Positions 36,001 to 43,573 of a stretch of 64,000 nucleotides of DNA are shown here, piece by piece (the stretch's first letter is position 1; each line of letters opens with the position of its first letter). Source of the DNA: Azospirillum sp. TSA2s (lineage in GTDB: Bacteria > Pseudomonadota > Alphaproteobacteria > Azospirillales > Azospirillaceae); the NCBI RefSeq assembly GCF_004923315.1, contig NZ_CP039645.1:477001-541000 (forward strand), written 5' to 3'. Position numbers and translations under genes: made by a program. The notes beneath the pieces were generated by a model. The model was not told the origin of the DNA. It did no database searches and was given only the letters and a program-made list of their open reading frames with translations.

Positions 36001-38117
36001 TGCAGCCTGCCGCGCCCCTCCGCCGGCACCAGGGCATAGGCCCCCTCCTGCACCCGGTCGTGGAGAAAACGGTACCCCCCGTCGATGCGCAGGATCAGCC
36101 CTTCGGCCAGCACCGGTTCCAGGTTCCGCTCGGCCTCCGCCTCGGTCAGGCCGGCGGCCAGCGCCAGGGTGACCAGCGGGGCGCTGGCGCCGAGCGCGGC
36201 GAGCCGGGCCAGCAGGTCGCGCGCCCCGGCGGGAAAGGCGCCCAGCCGTTCGGTCATCAGCGTGGCGATGCCGGCGCCCGACCGCGCCGTTTCCACCGCC
36301 GCCATATCCCAGTCCCAGCGCCTGGCCTCGCGGTCGAACCACAGCCGGCCGGACCGCTCCAGCGCGGTCAGAAGCTGCACGGCGAAGAAGGCGTTGCCGC
36401 CGGTCCGCTCCTCCAGCAGGGCGGCCAGCGCCGCCACCTCCTCGGGCTTGCGGCCCAGGCTGTCGGCGACCATCCGGCGCAGATCGCCGGACGACAGCGG
36501 CCCCAGCGCGATCTCGCGGCAATCGATTTCCGCACCCGCAGGCCCGGAAGCCGAGCCCCTGATCCGCTCCAGCAGGGCGGCCAGCGGGTGGTCGGCCCCC
36601 ACCTCGTCGCTGCGATAGGCGCCGACCAGCAGCAGATGGCCGATGCCGCCGTCGGCGACCAGCCGGTCCAGCAGGTCCAGCGTCGCGCGGTCCAGCCATT
36701 GCAGATCGTCGAGGAACAGGACCAGCGGGTGGTCGGGACGGGCGAACAGCTGGAGCACCCGGCGGAACAGCAGGTCGAAGCGGTTCTGCGCCTCCTGCGG
36801 CGGCAGCGGCGGCACCGCCGGCTGTTCACCGATCAGCAGGGCGAGGTTGGGGATCAGGGCGGTCATCAGCGCGCCGCCGTCGCCCACCGCCTCCGCCAGC
36901 CCGCGGCACCACTGGTCGCGGTGGGGGACCGGCAGGGCCAGGATGCGGGTGACCAGCCCGCGAAAAGCCTCGGCAAGGCTGGCATAGGGCAGGTCGCGCC
37001 GGCCCTGGTCGAACTTGCCGGCGGCGAACAGGCCGCGCGGCGGCACCAGCTGCTCCTCCAGCGCATGGACGACCGCCGACTTGCCGACACCGGACCGGCC
37101 GGAGATCAGGACGATTCCCATCCGGCCACGGCCGGCGACGCGGTCGAAGGCGGCCTGAAGCACAGCGACCGGCTCCTCCCGCCCATAGAGCGACGGCGGC
37201 GACTCCAGCCCCTCCGGCAGGTCGCGCCGGCCGGCCGGAAAGACGGGGATGCCGCCTTGCGCGTCCCACAGCTGAAGGGCATGGGTGAGGTCGCGGACAA
37301 GGCCGTCGGCGGTCTGGTAACGATCCTCCGCCACCTTGGCGAGAAGCCGCAGCAGGATGTCGGCGATGGCCGGCGGCAGGTCGGGGGCGTGGCTGGCCGG
37401 CGGGATCGGCGCGCGGGCGAGATGGCTGTGCACCCACTCGATTGGATCGCGGGCGGCGAAGGGCAGTTCGCCGGTGAACAGCTCGTACAGCGTGACGCCC
37501 AGGGCATAGAGGTCGCTGCGGCGGTCGACCGGGCGGTTCATCCGCCCCGACTGTTCCGGCGCCATGTAGGGCAGCAGCGCCGCCGGCCGCTCGACCTCCT
37601 GCCGCTGCGGGTCCGACAGGTCGGCGGCGCGGCCGAAACCGGTCAGGCGCACCGCTCCGTCCTCCGCCACCAGCAGGTTGAAGGGCCGCAGATCGCCATG
37701 CAGAAGCCCGCGGCGATGCAGCTGCGCCACCGCCCCGGCGATGCGGATCGCCAGGGTCAGCCTCTGGCGGAAAGCCCCGATGAAAAATGACGGGCCGGAA
37801 AAGGACGGCGTGGAGACCGCCAGCGCCGACAGCGGCTGCCCGCCCGGATCGGCAAGCGTCAGCACCGGCACGGCGCCATGGCGCAGCAGATCGAGCGGCT
37901 TGACCGCCCATGCCGGGTCGAGCCGCCGAGACAGCTCATGCTCCCGCCGGAACCGGGCGAGCACCGCATCGGCCGGCGCGGCCGCATCGGCCATCCGCGC
38001 GAGGATGGGAAAGGGCTGCCCCGGCCGCGTCACCCGCAGCAGCCGCGTCTCCCCGTCGCCGCCCAGCGCATGGGTGCCGGATCCCGCCTCCGTCAGATGG
38101 TCTAGACTGGACTCCAT
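33057..38117 (-). CDS. 1686-aa kinase-like/AAA/GAF/histidine kinase signalling protein
   Basis: Domains in order: Ser/Thr-kinase-like (about 20-285), AAA-type ATPase (310-600), long helical TPR-like region (600-1330), GAF (about 1350-1490) and HWE/HisKA_2-type histidine kinase (1490-1686). In the first, the catalytic loop reads HGDLRPFN (140-147) and the DFG site reads TGFG (159-162), followed by MAPEQSGRMNR. Walker A is GRSGVGKS (340-347) and Walker B is VLFLDDLQWLD. The histidine motif is EIHHRVKNNLQLVTSLLNLQ, and a complete ATP lid region follows. Loss of the DFG aspartate suggests a pseudokinase, though that change may be common in this family. It is first in the operon and overlaps the next gene by 4 bp (ATGA). 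Confidence 0.93.
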   Translation of the reverse strand: MESSLDHLTEAGSGTHALGGDGETRLLRVTRPGQPFPILARMADAAAPADAVLARFRREHELSRRLDPAWAVKPLDLLRHGAVPVLTLADPGGQPLSALAVSTPSFSGPSFFIGAFRQRLTLAIRIAGAVAQLHRRGLLHGDLRPFNLLVAEDGAVRLTGFGRAADLSDPQRQEVERPAALLPYMAPEQSGRMNRPVDRRSDLYALGVTLYELFTGELPFAARDPIEWVHSHLARAPIPPASHAPDLPPAIADILLRLLAKVAEDRYQTADGLVRDLTHALQLWDAQGGIPVFPAGRRDLPEGLESPPSLYGREEPVAVLQAAFDRVAGRGRMGIVLISGRSGVGKSAVVHALEEQLVPPRGLFAAGKFDQGRRDLPYASLAEAFRGLVTRILALPVPHRDQWCRGLAEAVGDGGALMTALIPNLALLIGEQPAVPPLPPQEAQNRFDLLFRRVLQLFARPDHPLVLFLDDLQWLDRATLDLLDRLVADGGIGHLLLVGAYRSDEVGADHPLAALLERIRGSASGPAGAEIDCREIALGPLSSGDLRRMVADSLGRKPEEVAALAALLEERTGGNAFFAVQLLTALERSGRLWFDREARRWDWDMAAVETARSGAGIATLMTERLGAFPAGARDLLARLAALGASAPLVTLALAAGLTEAEAERNLEPVLAEGLILRIDGGYRFLHDRVQEGAYALVPAEGRGRLHLDIARALHRGFAADLSGERLFALVGQYDRCLSLIQEGREREEVATLHLAAGHQAKAASAHGSALAYALAGLRLLEGGQWERRHRLAFALEHLQAECEFLSGDLRRAELRLQGLVGRAECPADRAAITALLVTVYTAIDRSDRAIDACLAYLRGAGIDWPAHPPAALAQEEYADLRAAIGDRPVASLAALSAVSDPDSRATMDVLAAALPPAFFSDRNLVCLILCRMANLTLRHGRSDASALGFAYLGMMAGPYFGDYAAGYEFGRLGYDLAERQGRTRYRARVLMTFAYHVVPWTRDIRSERPLLLRAFEEAREAGDVTYGGFTSVTLVTSMLASGDPLATVQRTAEARLAYVRQVKFGLCADILTTQLQLVRALRGRTDALGSFDGKGFDNAAFEARLLANPSLDIATCWHWIRTLQLRCIAGEMAAAVEAAERAEGLLWTTSGHWEMAEFHFHAALARAGAMDGAEPEERARHNVALSRHLGQLREWAGHSRDSFDARFTLVEAEAARSQGRTEDAMRGYDRAVQAARRTALPHVEALAQECAAGLYRRMGLPTLELACIREAADRYGHWGATAKVRQLAQRYPSLALEPAEAAVQEAPRGFDGVDLASLLETLRAVSDQSGVEQLTTTLLTLVLEHAGASRGLLILARGERLRVEAEATTGLYGVSVRLVQEDADRFPLPHAIIHGAIRDQEAVIVDDTRAAGPLSADPYFHETEARSILCLPLVRRRRVVGLLHLENALATYAFTPQRVNVLTLLGAQAAASLETATLEEKDALLKEIHHRVKNNLQLVTSLLNLQARRIEDKAVAALFADSRDRVRSMALVHESLYRLGNFARVPMREHLDSVCAHLLRAYSRQAGAVRLETELDDLKLDLDRAVPCGLIVNELVSNALKHAYPGGRGGVLRVVLTTDGRDCRLSVRDDGVGLPEGCDPDRMDSVGFQLVSDLSSQLHGTLKYSFNTGAEFIVTFPLKGRNRGSE

Positions 38118-38151
38118 GAAACGGCCTTTCCCCAGTGCAGCATCGGTAAGC

Positions 38152-38327
38152 TCCCCCTCTCCCCCCCGGGGAGAGGGTCGGGGTGAGGGGGGTACGCGGC
38201 GAGGATTCTCGGGATAGCCACGCAGTGCATCCCCCTCACCCTAACCCTCTCCCCGCTTTCGGCGGACCGGAGGTCCGCCTGCCGCGTCAGCGCAAACGAA
38301 GTTTGCGCGAGAGCGGGGGGGAGAGGG
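38152..38327. repeat. Long palindromic repeat with inserted double-hairpin cassette
   Basis: The outer element matches that at 21354-21468: CCCTCTCCCC hairpin, GGGTGAGGGG, the centre GGCGAGGATTCTCGGGA, then CCCCTCACCC. Its right-hand hairpin CTCTCCCC/GGGGGAGAGGG is split by a 60-bp cassette at 38255-38314. The cassette holds two hairpins, GGCGGACC-gga-GGTCCGCC and GCGCAAAC-gaa-GTTTGCGC, and ends in GCTTTC/GAGAGC. It lies between the big kinase start and the AraC gene end. Confidence 0.85.
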
Positions 38328-38339
38328 AATCATTTCGCC

Positions 38340-39293
38340 TCAAAAGGAAAGTTCGGCAGGCGCGCAGGGCGGTCGGCCCACCGGCAGCGGCGTGTCTGCT
38401 CCAACGTTGCGTCGCCGCCAGCTGCGCGGCGAAATGCCGACCAGCCGGCTGAAGGTGCGGGTGAAGTGGCTCTGATCGGCGAAGCCGCAGGCCAGCGCCA
38501 CGTCGGCCAGCGTCTGCGACCCGTCCCGCATCAGCGTCTTGGCATGGTCGATCCGCTGGTGCAGCAACCACTGGTAGGGCGTGGTGTTGGCGGTGCGGCG
38601 GAAGGCGCGGACGAAATGCCCGACCGACAGCCGGCATTCGGCGGCGAGGTCGGCCAGCCGGATGTCGCCGTCGAGATTGGCGGCGATCATCTCCTTCACC
38701 CGCCTTTCCTGCCAGGGCGCCAGAGTCCCGCCGGGCTTGGGCGCGCTCACCCGGCCATAGGCGGTGACGATGTGGGTCGCCAGCGCCGAGCAGACATGGT
38801 CCAGATACAAGAGGCTGATCCGCTCCGGAAACTCCAGCGTCGGCAGGATGGCCGATGCCAGCGCCCGCACCGTCGGATCGTTCATCGGGGTGCTGGGCGG
38901 GATCGAGAGGTCGGCCAGACGCCCGCCGCGGGACTCGGAACAGGCGCCTTCCAGCACCGCGCGGGGCAGATGGAAGGTCAGCGTGTCGAAGGCCGTGCGC
39001 ATGTGGCAGTCGATCTTGCGGCGGTAGTCGTGGATCGAGGTCAGCCCGGTGATGTCGGCCGGTTTCTCCACCAGCCGTCCGTCGACCCAGACGTCGGACT
39101 GGAAGTTGGAGAGATGATGGCTGACCAGGAACGCATCTTCCGATGCCGGACTGAAATAGCCGACGCCGCCGGACGCGCAGCGGATGCGCGAAACCCCGAC
39201 CATGCCGCCGCCCGATCCGACGACCAGCACCTCCGGCTCGTCCGGCGTCGGAACATAGTGCAGATGCAGATTGGTCTGATGGGCCGAGGCCAT
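38340..39293 (-). CDS. AraC-family transcriptional regulator
   Basis: The 317-aa protein has a cupin-like AraC-binding N-terminal region and the double helix-turn-helix at the C-terminus (IRLADLAAECRLSVGHFVRA and TLADVALACGFADQSHFTRT). The ATG at 39293 has GGGAG 6 bases upstream; an upstream in-frame ATG at 39368 lacks support. Two GTTTAGGT direct repeats lie 131-165 bp upstream of the start and may be its own sites. The regulated genes are not evident; the RsbQ-like gene runs the same way upstream. Confidence 0.87.
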   Translation of the reverse strand: MASAHQTNLHLHYVPTPDEPEVLVVGSGGGMVGVSRIRCASGGVGYFSPASEDAFLVSHHLSNFQSDVWVDGRLVEKPADITGLTSIHDYRRKIDCHMRTAFDTLTFHLPRAVLEGACSESRGGRLADLSIPPSTPMNDPTVRALASAILPTLEFPERISLLYLDHVCSALATHIVTAYGRVSAPKPGGTLAPWQERRVKEMIAANLDGDIRLADLAAECRLSVGHFVRAFRRTANTTPYQWLLHQRIDHAKTLMRDGSQTLADVALACGFADQSHFTRTFSRLVGISPRSWRRRNVGADTPLPVGRPPCAPAELSF

Positions 39294-39423
39294 GTGCGTC
39301 TCCCTTGCGTTTGCTTGCGGCCCGGCGTCTCCGTCTTCCGGAAGACCGCCCGCCCGACTTGCCCGCACAGGGTAAACGCGACCATATGCCGCGAACCACT
39401 AGACGCAGATTAACCACGGCAGT

Positions 39424-39458
39424 GTTTAGGTCGAACCACCCTATACCTTGGTTTAGGT
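39424..39458. promoter_or_regulatory. Direct repeats GTTTAGGT upstream of araC-type gene
   Basis: Two identical 8-mers GTTTAGGT (39424-39431 and 39451-39458), 27 bp apart, sit in an AT-rich patch between the hydrolase stop and the AraC-type start. AraC proteins bind direct repeats, so autoregulation is possible. Confidence 0.35.
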
Positions 39459-39509
39459 TCTAAATGTTCGACGCAGGATTTCCGTAACACCATCACTAAA
39501 TTAGCAAAC

Positions 39510-40316
39510 TCAGGAGAGATGACGGGCAAGCGCGGCGATCACCGTTTCGGGTGCCGACAGGTGGGGCAGATGGCCCGATGCGTCGAGGATCTCCAGCACG
39601 CTGTCCGCCAGATGGTCGCGCAGAAACTCCGCCGCCTCAATGGTCACCGCGGGATCCTGCCGGGTCTGCAGGATGACCGCCGGCACCGTGACATCGCCCA
39701 GGCGACCGCGCAGATCGCTGCGCAGCACGGTCAGCAGCAGCGACAGCGCCATGTCCGGGCGCATCGCCCGCAATGTGGCGACGAACTCCCGCACCGTCGG
39801 GTCCTCCGCCGGACGGTCGACGACCATTTGCCCGAAACGCGCCGTCCACTGCATATAGTCCTGGGTCGCGCTGTCGATCAGTCCGTTGATGTCGCCGCCG
39901 TCGAACCCGCCGCGATAGTCGCCGACATTGCCGTAGCAGGCCGACGCACCCAGCATGATGAGCTTGCGGAACTGGTACGGCGCCCTGATCGAGGCCAGCG
40001 CCGCCACCATCCCCGCCGCCGAATGCCCGACGCACACGCAATTCTCGATCCTGAGCGCTTCCAGGACGGCCGTCACGTCGCGGGCATAGGCGTCCAGGGA
40101 GCCATAGCGGACATGGTCGAAGTGGGATTGGCTTCCCGGCCCGACTCCCGCCAGATCCAGCAGCACGATGCGATAACCGCTCCGGAATGCCGCCACCACA
40201 TGGCGCCAGGCCACCTGTTCGGTGCCGAAGCCGGGTATCAGGACCAGCGTCTCCGCCCCCGATCCGACCACGGAGACATTGTGGCTCTCCAGAATCGAGG
40301 AACTGTTTTCGATCAT
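39510..40316 (-). CDS. RsbQ/KAI2-like alpha/beta hydrolase
   Basis: The 268-aa protein aligns by eye along its length with the RsbQ family: NVSVVGSGAETLVLIPGFGT, nucleophile Ser in CVCVGHSAAGMVAALASIRA, GASACYGNVGDYRGGFDGGD, catalytic Asp in LQTRQDPAVT and His in DASGHLPHLSAP. In Bacillus, RsbQ works with the PAS-phosphatase RsbP in energy-stress signalling by an unknown small ligand. No RsbP-type phosphatase is adjacent here. The start is taken at ATG 40316 (MIENSSSILESHNVS), matching the family N-terminus; the 13 extra upstream codons look non-coding. Confidence 0.88.
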   Translation of the reverse strand: MIENSSSILESHNVSVVGSGAETLVLIPGFGTEQVAWRHVVAAFRSGYRIVLLDLAGVGPGSQSHFDHVRYGSLDAYARDVTAVLEALRIENCVCVGHSAAGMVAALASIRAPYQFRKLIMLGASACYGNVGDYRGGFDGGDINGLIDSATQDYMQWTARFGQMVVDRPAEDPTVREFVATLRAMRPDMALSLLLTVLRSDLRGRLGDVTVPAVILQTRQDPAVTIEAAEFLRDHLADSVLEILDASGHLPHLSAPETVIAALARHLS

Positions 40317-40415
40317 TTCAGGACCCTGACGATGGGCATTGGGTGATACAACCATAGTGTGCAGCGCACCCGCAAGCAGGATCGGTCCGGCACGGTCCCG
40401 ACGCAGAAATGCAAT

Positions 40416-40444
40416 GCGCCCGTCCGGACGGACCGGACGGGCGC
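40416..40444 (-). terminator. Perfect 12-bp stem hairpin after the HPF gene
   Basis: GCGCCCGTCCGG/CCGGACGGGCGC pairs perfectly with a 5-nt loop, 43 bp beyond the stop of the leftward HPF-type gene. A moderately T-rich stretch (ATTGCATTTC) follows on that strand. This is the best terminator candidate in the window. Confidence 0.65.
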
Positions 40445-40487
40445 GGAAGGGAAGGTTCAGGGTAGGTCTGCTGGAAGGCGCCGGCCT

Positions 40488-40817
40488 TCACTCGCCGCGC
40501 TGTTTCTCGGCGAAGCGCTCCAGCGAGCGACGGGCGGCGTCGAAGGCATCGCGGATGGCCGCATCGGCGCTTTCGTGGGCATGGTTGCCGGACTTGTCGC
40601 TGTGCACGACCAACTCGTCACCGGGAACGGTCAGCGCGACCTGGACGGTGTAATGCTTGCCCTGATGCTGGTGGCGGTGCGGCACCTCGAAGACCACGCG
40701 CTTGGCCATGATGCCGCCGAAGAAGCGGTCGAGCTTGTCGGCATGTTCGCGGATCAGATGCTCCAGGGCGGGAGAGGGGTCGATGTTGCGGAAGGCGATC
40801 TGCACCGGTTGACGCAT
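40488..40817 (-). CDS. Short HPF/RaiA-type ribosome-associated protein
   Basis: The 109-aa protein has the ribosome hibernation factor fold: QIAFRNIDPSPALEHLIREH, ADKLDRFFGGIMAKRVVFEV and the C-terminal AADAAI-like helix HESADAAIRDAFDAARRSLE. It lacks the C-terminal dimerisation domain of long HPF, so it is the short form. AGGAG 7 bases upstream selects the ATG at 40817 over that at 40823. The role would be ribosome silencing or stress protection; it stands alone with a clear terminator. Confidence 0.85.
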   Translation of the reverse strand: MRQPVQIAFRNIDPSPALEHLIREHADKLDRFFGGIMAKRVVFEVPHRHQHQGKHYTVQVALTVPGDELVVHSDKSGNHAHESADAAIRDAFDAARRSLERFAEKQRGE

Positions 40818-41028
40818 GACCATACTCCTTGTTCTGCGCGGGAGCGGCACCTGCAAGGCGTCTCCCCCGCGGGGCCCGCCCCGCCGCCCGGCCGATTGGT
40901 TTGGGGGGCCGGCGGGAGGGGTTGGTGATCTCAGGATCGCACAGTGGCGGAATCCTGCATTAATCTGAATCAATGCGCTCCCTGGTTGCCGGATGTAGAC
41001 TCCCGCCCGTTTCAGGCCCAGGCGGATC

Positions 41029-42123
41029 TCAGGCCAGCCCGATCAACCGGATCAGCGTCAGGCTGATGCCGCCCAGCACCAGCAGGGACAGGACGACCGC
41101 CGCGGTGACCCGCCCGCCGGCCCGCGCCACCGTCCGCACATCGACCCCCAGCCCCAGCGCCGCCATCGACACCACCGTCAGCAGGGTCGCCGCATGCTCC
41201 ATCGCCGGCAGGGCGGCCGGGGGAATGAGCCCCAGCGAGCGCAGGACGATCATCGCCAGGAAGCCCTGGATGAACCACGGCACCAGATGGTGGACCGGCG
41301 GATGGGTCCGGCGCGGACGCTCCGCCATGTCGGCGCCGGCACCGGTATCGCCCCCCGCCCCCTCCCCGCCCAGCCGCGGCGCCAGCAGCGACAGCAGCAG
41401 ACAGACCGGCCCCAGCATCAGCACCCGCACCAGCTTCACCAATGTGCCGATCTGCACGGCGGTGGCGCCCAGCGGCGCGGCGGCGGCGATCACCTGCGGC
41501 ACGGCATAGACGGTCAGCCCGGCCAGCGCGCCGTACTGCACGCCGCTCAGCTGCAGCCCGATGCCGAGCAGCGGCAGGCCGAGCACGACGGCGACGCCCA
41601 GCACGGCGGTGAAGGCGATGGAGGCGGCGACATCGTCGCTGTGCGCGTCGATCACCGGCGCCACCGCGGCGATGGCCGAATTGCCGCAGATCGCGTTGCC
41701 GCAGGCCACCAGCACCGCCATGCGCACCGGCAAACCGAGCAGCCGCCCGATGCCGAAGCCGGCCAGCAGCGCCATCGCCACCACAGCCGCGATGCCCAGC
41801 AGAAGGGCCGGTCCCGCCGACAGGATGGTGGCGGCGCTGACCGATGCGCCGAGCAGGACGACCGCCACCTCCAGCAGGATCTTGGCGGAAAAGCCGATGC
41901 CGGGATGCCAGCGCGCGGACGGCGTCCAGGCGGTGCGGATCACGGTGCCGATCAGGATCGCCAGGACCAGCGCCTCGATCCAGGCTTGGCCGAACAGCGC
42001 CACCTCCGCCGCCGACGCCGCGAAGGCCAGGGCGGTCACGGCGACGCACAGGGCAAGGCCGGGCAGAAGGCCGCCGGCGCGGGAAAGCACGGGGCTTCCC
42101 GGTGCTGCGGTATCACGAACCAT
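41029..42123 (-). CDS. YeiH/UPF0324-family membrane protein (putative sulfate exporter)
   Basis: The 364-aa protein has ten or so membrane spans and the family landmarks FSAKILLEVAVVLLGASVSA, ACGNAICGNSAIAAVAPVID and SMAALGLGVDVRTV. Some family members are linked to sulfonate or sulfate export, but function is not settled. The start at ATG 42123 has GGAG 9 bases upstream; the longer open frame reaches back into the helicase gene and is not real. A hydrophilic loop (APRLGGEGAGGDTGAGAD) splits the last membrane block. Confidence 0.85.
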   Translation of the reverse strand: MVRDTAAPGSPVLSRAGGLLPGLALCVAVTALAFAASAAEVALFGQAWIEALVLAILIGTVIRTAWTPSARWHPGIGFSAKILLEVAVVLLGASVSAATILSAGPALLLGIAAVVAMALLAGFGIGRLLGLPVRMAVLVACGNAICGNSAIAAVAPVIDAHSDDVAASIAFTAVLGVAVVLGLPLLGIGLQLSGVQYGALAGLTVYAVPQVIAAAAPLGATAVQIGTLVKLVRVLMLGPVCLLLSLLAPRLGGEGAGGDTGAGADMAERPRRTHPPVHHLVPWFIQGFLAMIVLRSLGLIPPAALPAMEHAATLLTVVSMAALGLGVDVRTVARAGGRVTAAVVLSLLVLGGISLTLIRLIGLA

Positions 42124-42247
42124 GGGAAGAAGTCTCCGGAAGCGGTCGGGAGCGGAAAATACCGTCCCGACACGTGAAATATGGAGACCGCTTCCGATCA
42201 CATCCAACGCAAAGAAGTGATGCGTTCGATAAACTGGGTTTATTGGT

Positions 42248-43450
42248 TCAGGCCGGCAGGCAGTCGTCGAATTCGGGAACCTGCCACGGCCCGCCGAGGT
42301 CGGCGTTGCGCAGCAGAAGCACCAGTTCCTCGCGCGAGCGGGTGACGGCGGTGTAGAGCCAGCGCCAGCGGTGCTCGCGGAAGGCGGCCGAATCGTCGAC
42401 CACGGTGACCGACGGGAACTCCGACCCCTGCGAGGCATGGCAGGTGATCAGCCACGCCCAGTCATAGAGCTGGATGTCCTTGCCCACCCGCGGCTGCACC
42501 ATGCCTTCGCTGTAATGGGCCTGGAACATCCAGGGATGGACGATCAGCTTGCCGCGCGACCGCACCTCGTCCTCCATCTGCACGCCCAGCGACCACAGGC
42601 CGGCCTCGCGGCCCTGTGCCTCGGCGGCCGGCCGGGTCAGCGCGCCGATCATGCCGTTGTACAGCCCCTCGTCCTTCTGGTTGCGCCGGCAGATGACCCG
42701 CTCCCCCGCCTGCGGCATCATCGAGTCGTGGCCCAGCAGCTTGCGCATCCGCTTGGTGTAGGTGGTTCGGACGCGGTGGGTGCCGCAGATTGCCTGCGCC
42801 GACGTCCGCATCACGAGCGACTGGGTGCGGTTTTCCAGCGGCAGCACATGCACCTTGCCGACCGAACCGAAGCGCCGGGGCATCTCCTGCCGGCGCAGCA
42901 GATGGGCCAGCCGGATCACCGGGCTTTCGCGGGCGGTGCGGTGCGGCTCGGTCAGGCGGAAATCCGGTTCGCCGCTGGTGAACAGCCCCTGGCCGGAGAC
43001 CGGCGGCAGCTGGTAATCGTCGGCGATGACCAGGATCTTCTTGCCGGTCCGCATCAGGTCGCGCGCCAGATCGTCGCCGATCATCGACCCCTCGTCGCAG
43101 ACGATCAGGTCGGCGTCGGCCACCGGCCCGTCGCTGCGGCGGGCGAAGAACAGCTCGCCGGTGTCGCCGTCCTTGCGCGGGGCGTAGAGCAGCGAATGCA
43201 GGGTCGCCGCCCCTTCGATCCCCTTCTGGCGCAGCACCTGCGCCGCCTTGCCGGTGGGGGCGCCCACCACATAGTCGGTCAGCCGGCGGCGCTCCAGCAG
43301 ATGCTCCAGCACGAAGGCGGTGGTCTTGGTCTTGCCGGTCCCGGCCTCCCCGGCCAGCCAGAAGACCTGCTGGGCGTCATCGTCCTTGTACCAGGCGTCG
43401 ATCGCCTGGATGGCGCGATGCTGCTCGTCGGTCGGGGTATCGGACTGCAT
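42248..43450 (-). CDS. Small RecD/Dda-like superfamily 1 DNA helicase
   Basis: The 400-aa protein has Walker A (FWLAGEAGTGKTKT), Walker B (ADLIVCDEGSMIG), the Q-P motif (VIADDYQLPPVSGQG), motif V (WLITCHASQGSEFPSVTVV) and motif VI (RWLYTAVTRSREELVLLL). This is the UvrD-C2/RecD2-like architecture without RecD's N-terminal domain. Proteins of this size resemble phage T4 Dda helicase and are often found as orphans in alphaproteobacteria. No recB, recC or phage neighbours are seen. It would unwind DNA in the 5'-to-3' direction by family precedent. Confidence 0.85.
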   Translation of the reverse strand: MQSDTPTDEQHRAIQAIDAWYKDDDAQQVFWLAGEAGTGKTKTTAFVLEHLLERRRLTDYVVGAPTGKAAQVLRQKGIEGAATLHSLLYAPRKDGDTGELFFARRSDGPVADADLIVCDEGSMIGDDLARDLMRTGKKILVIADDYQLPPVSGQGLFTSGEPDFRLTEPHRTARESPVIRLAHLLRRQEMPRRFGSVGKVHVLPLENRTQSLVMRTSAQAICGTHRVRTTYTKRMRKLLGHDSMMPQAGERVICRRNQKDEGLYNGMIGALTRPAAEAQGREAGLWSLGVQMEDEVRSRGKLIVHPWMFQAHYSEGMVQPRVGKDIQLYDWAWLITCHASQGSEFPSVTVVDDSAAFREHRWRWLYTAVTRSREELVLLLRNADLGGPWQVPEFDDCLPA

Positions 43451-43573
43451 TGGATCGAACCGGGATCAAACCATGAATGAAGACGGCACAGTAGCCCGAG
43501 CACGCACCGATGGTCCATAGAACTTCGCCGCAGCGACACCATCTCCTCCGGGACCATCGTTGCAAAGGAACCG

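Noticed and set aside
33312..37790. 1492-codon open frame on the + strand opposite the large kinase
   Set aside because: It is the antisense shadow of a high-GC gene. It has low-complexity Gln/Arg/Gly-rich composition and no domain, while the - strand frame has clear domains.
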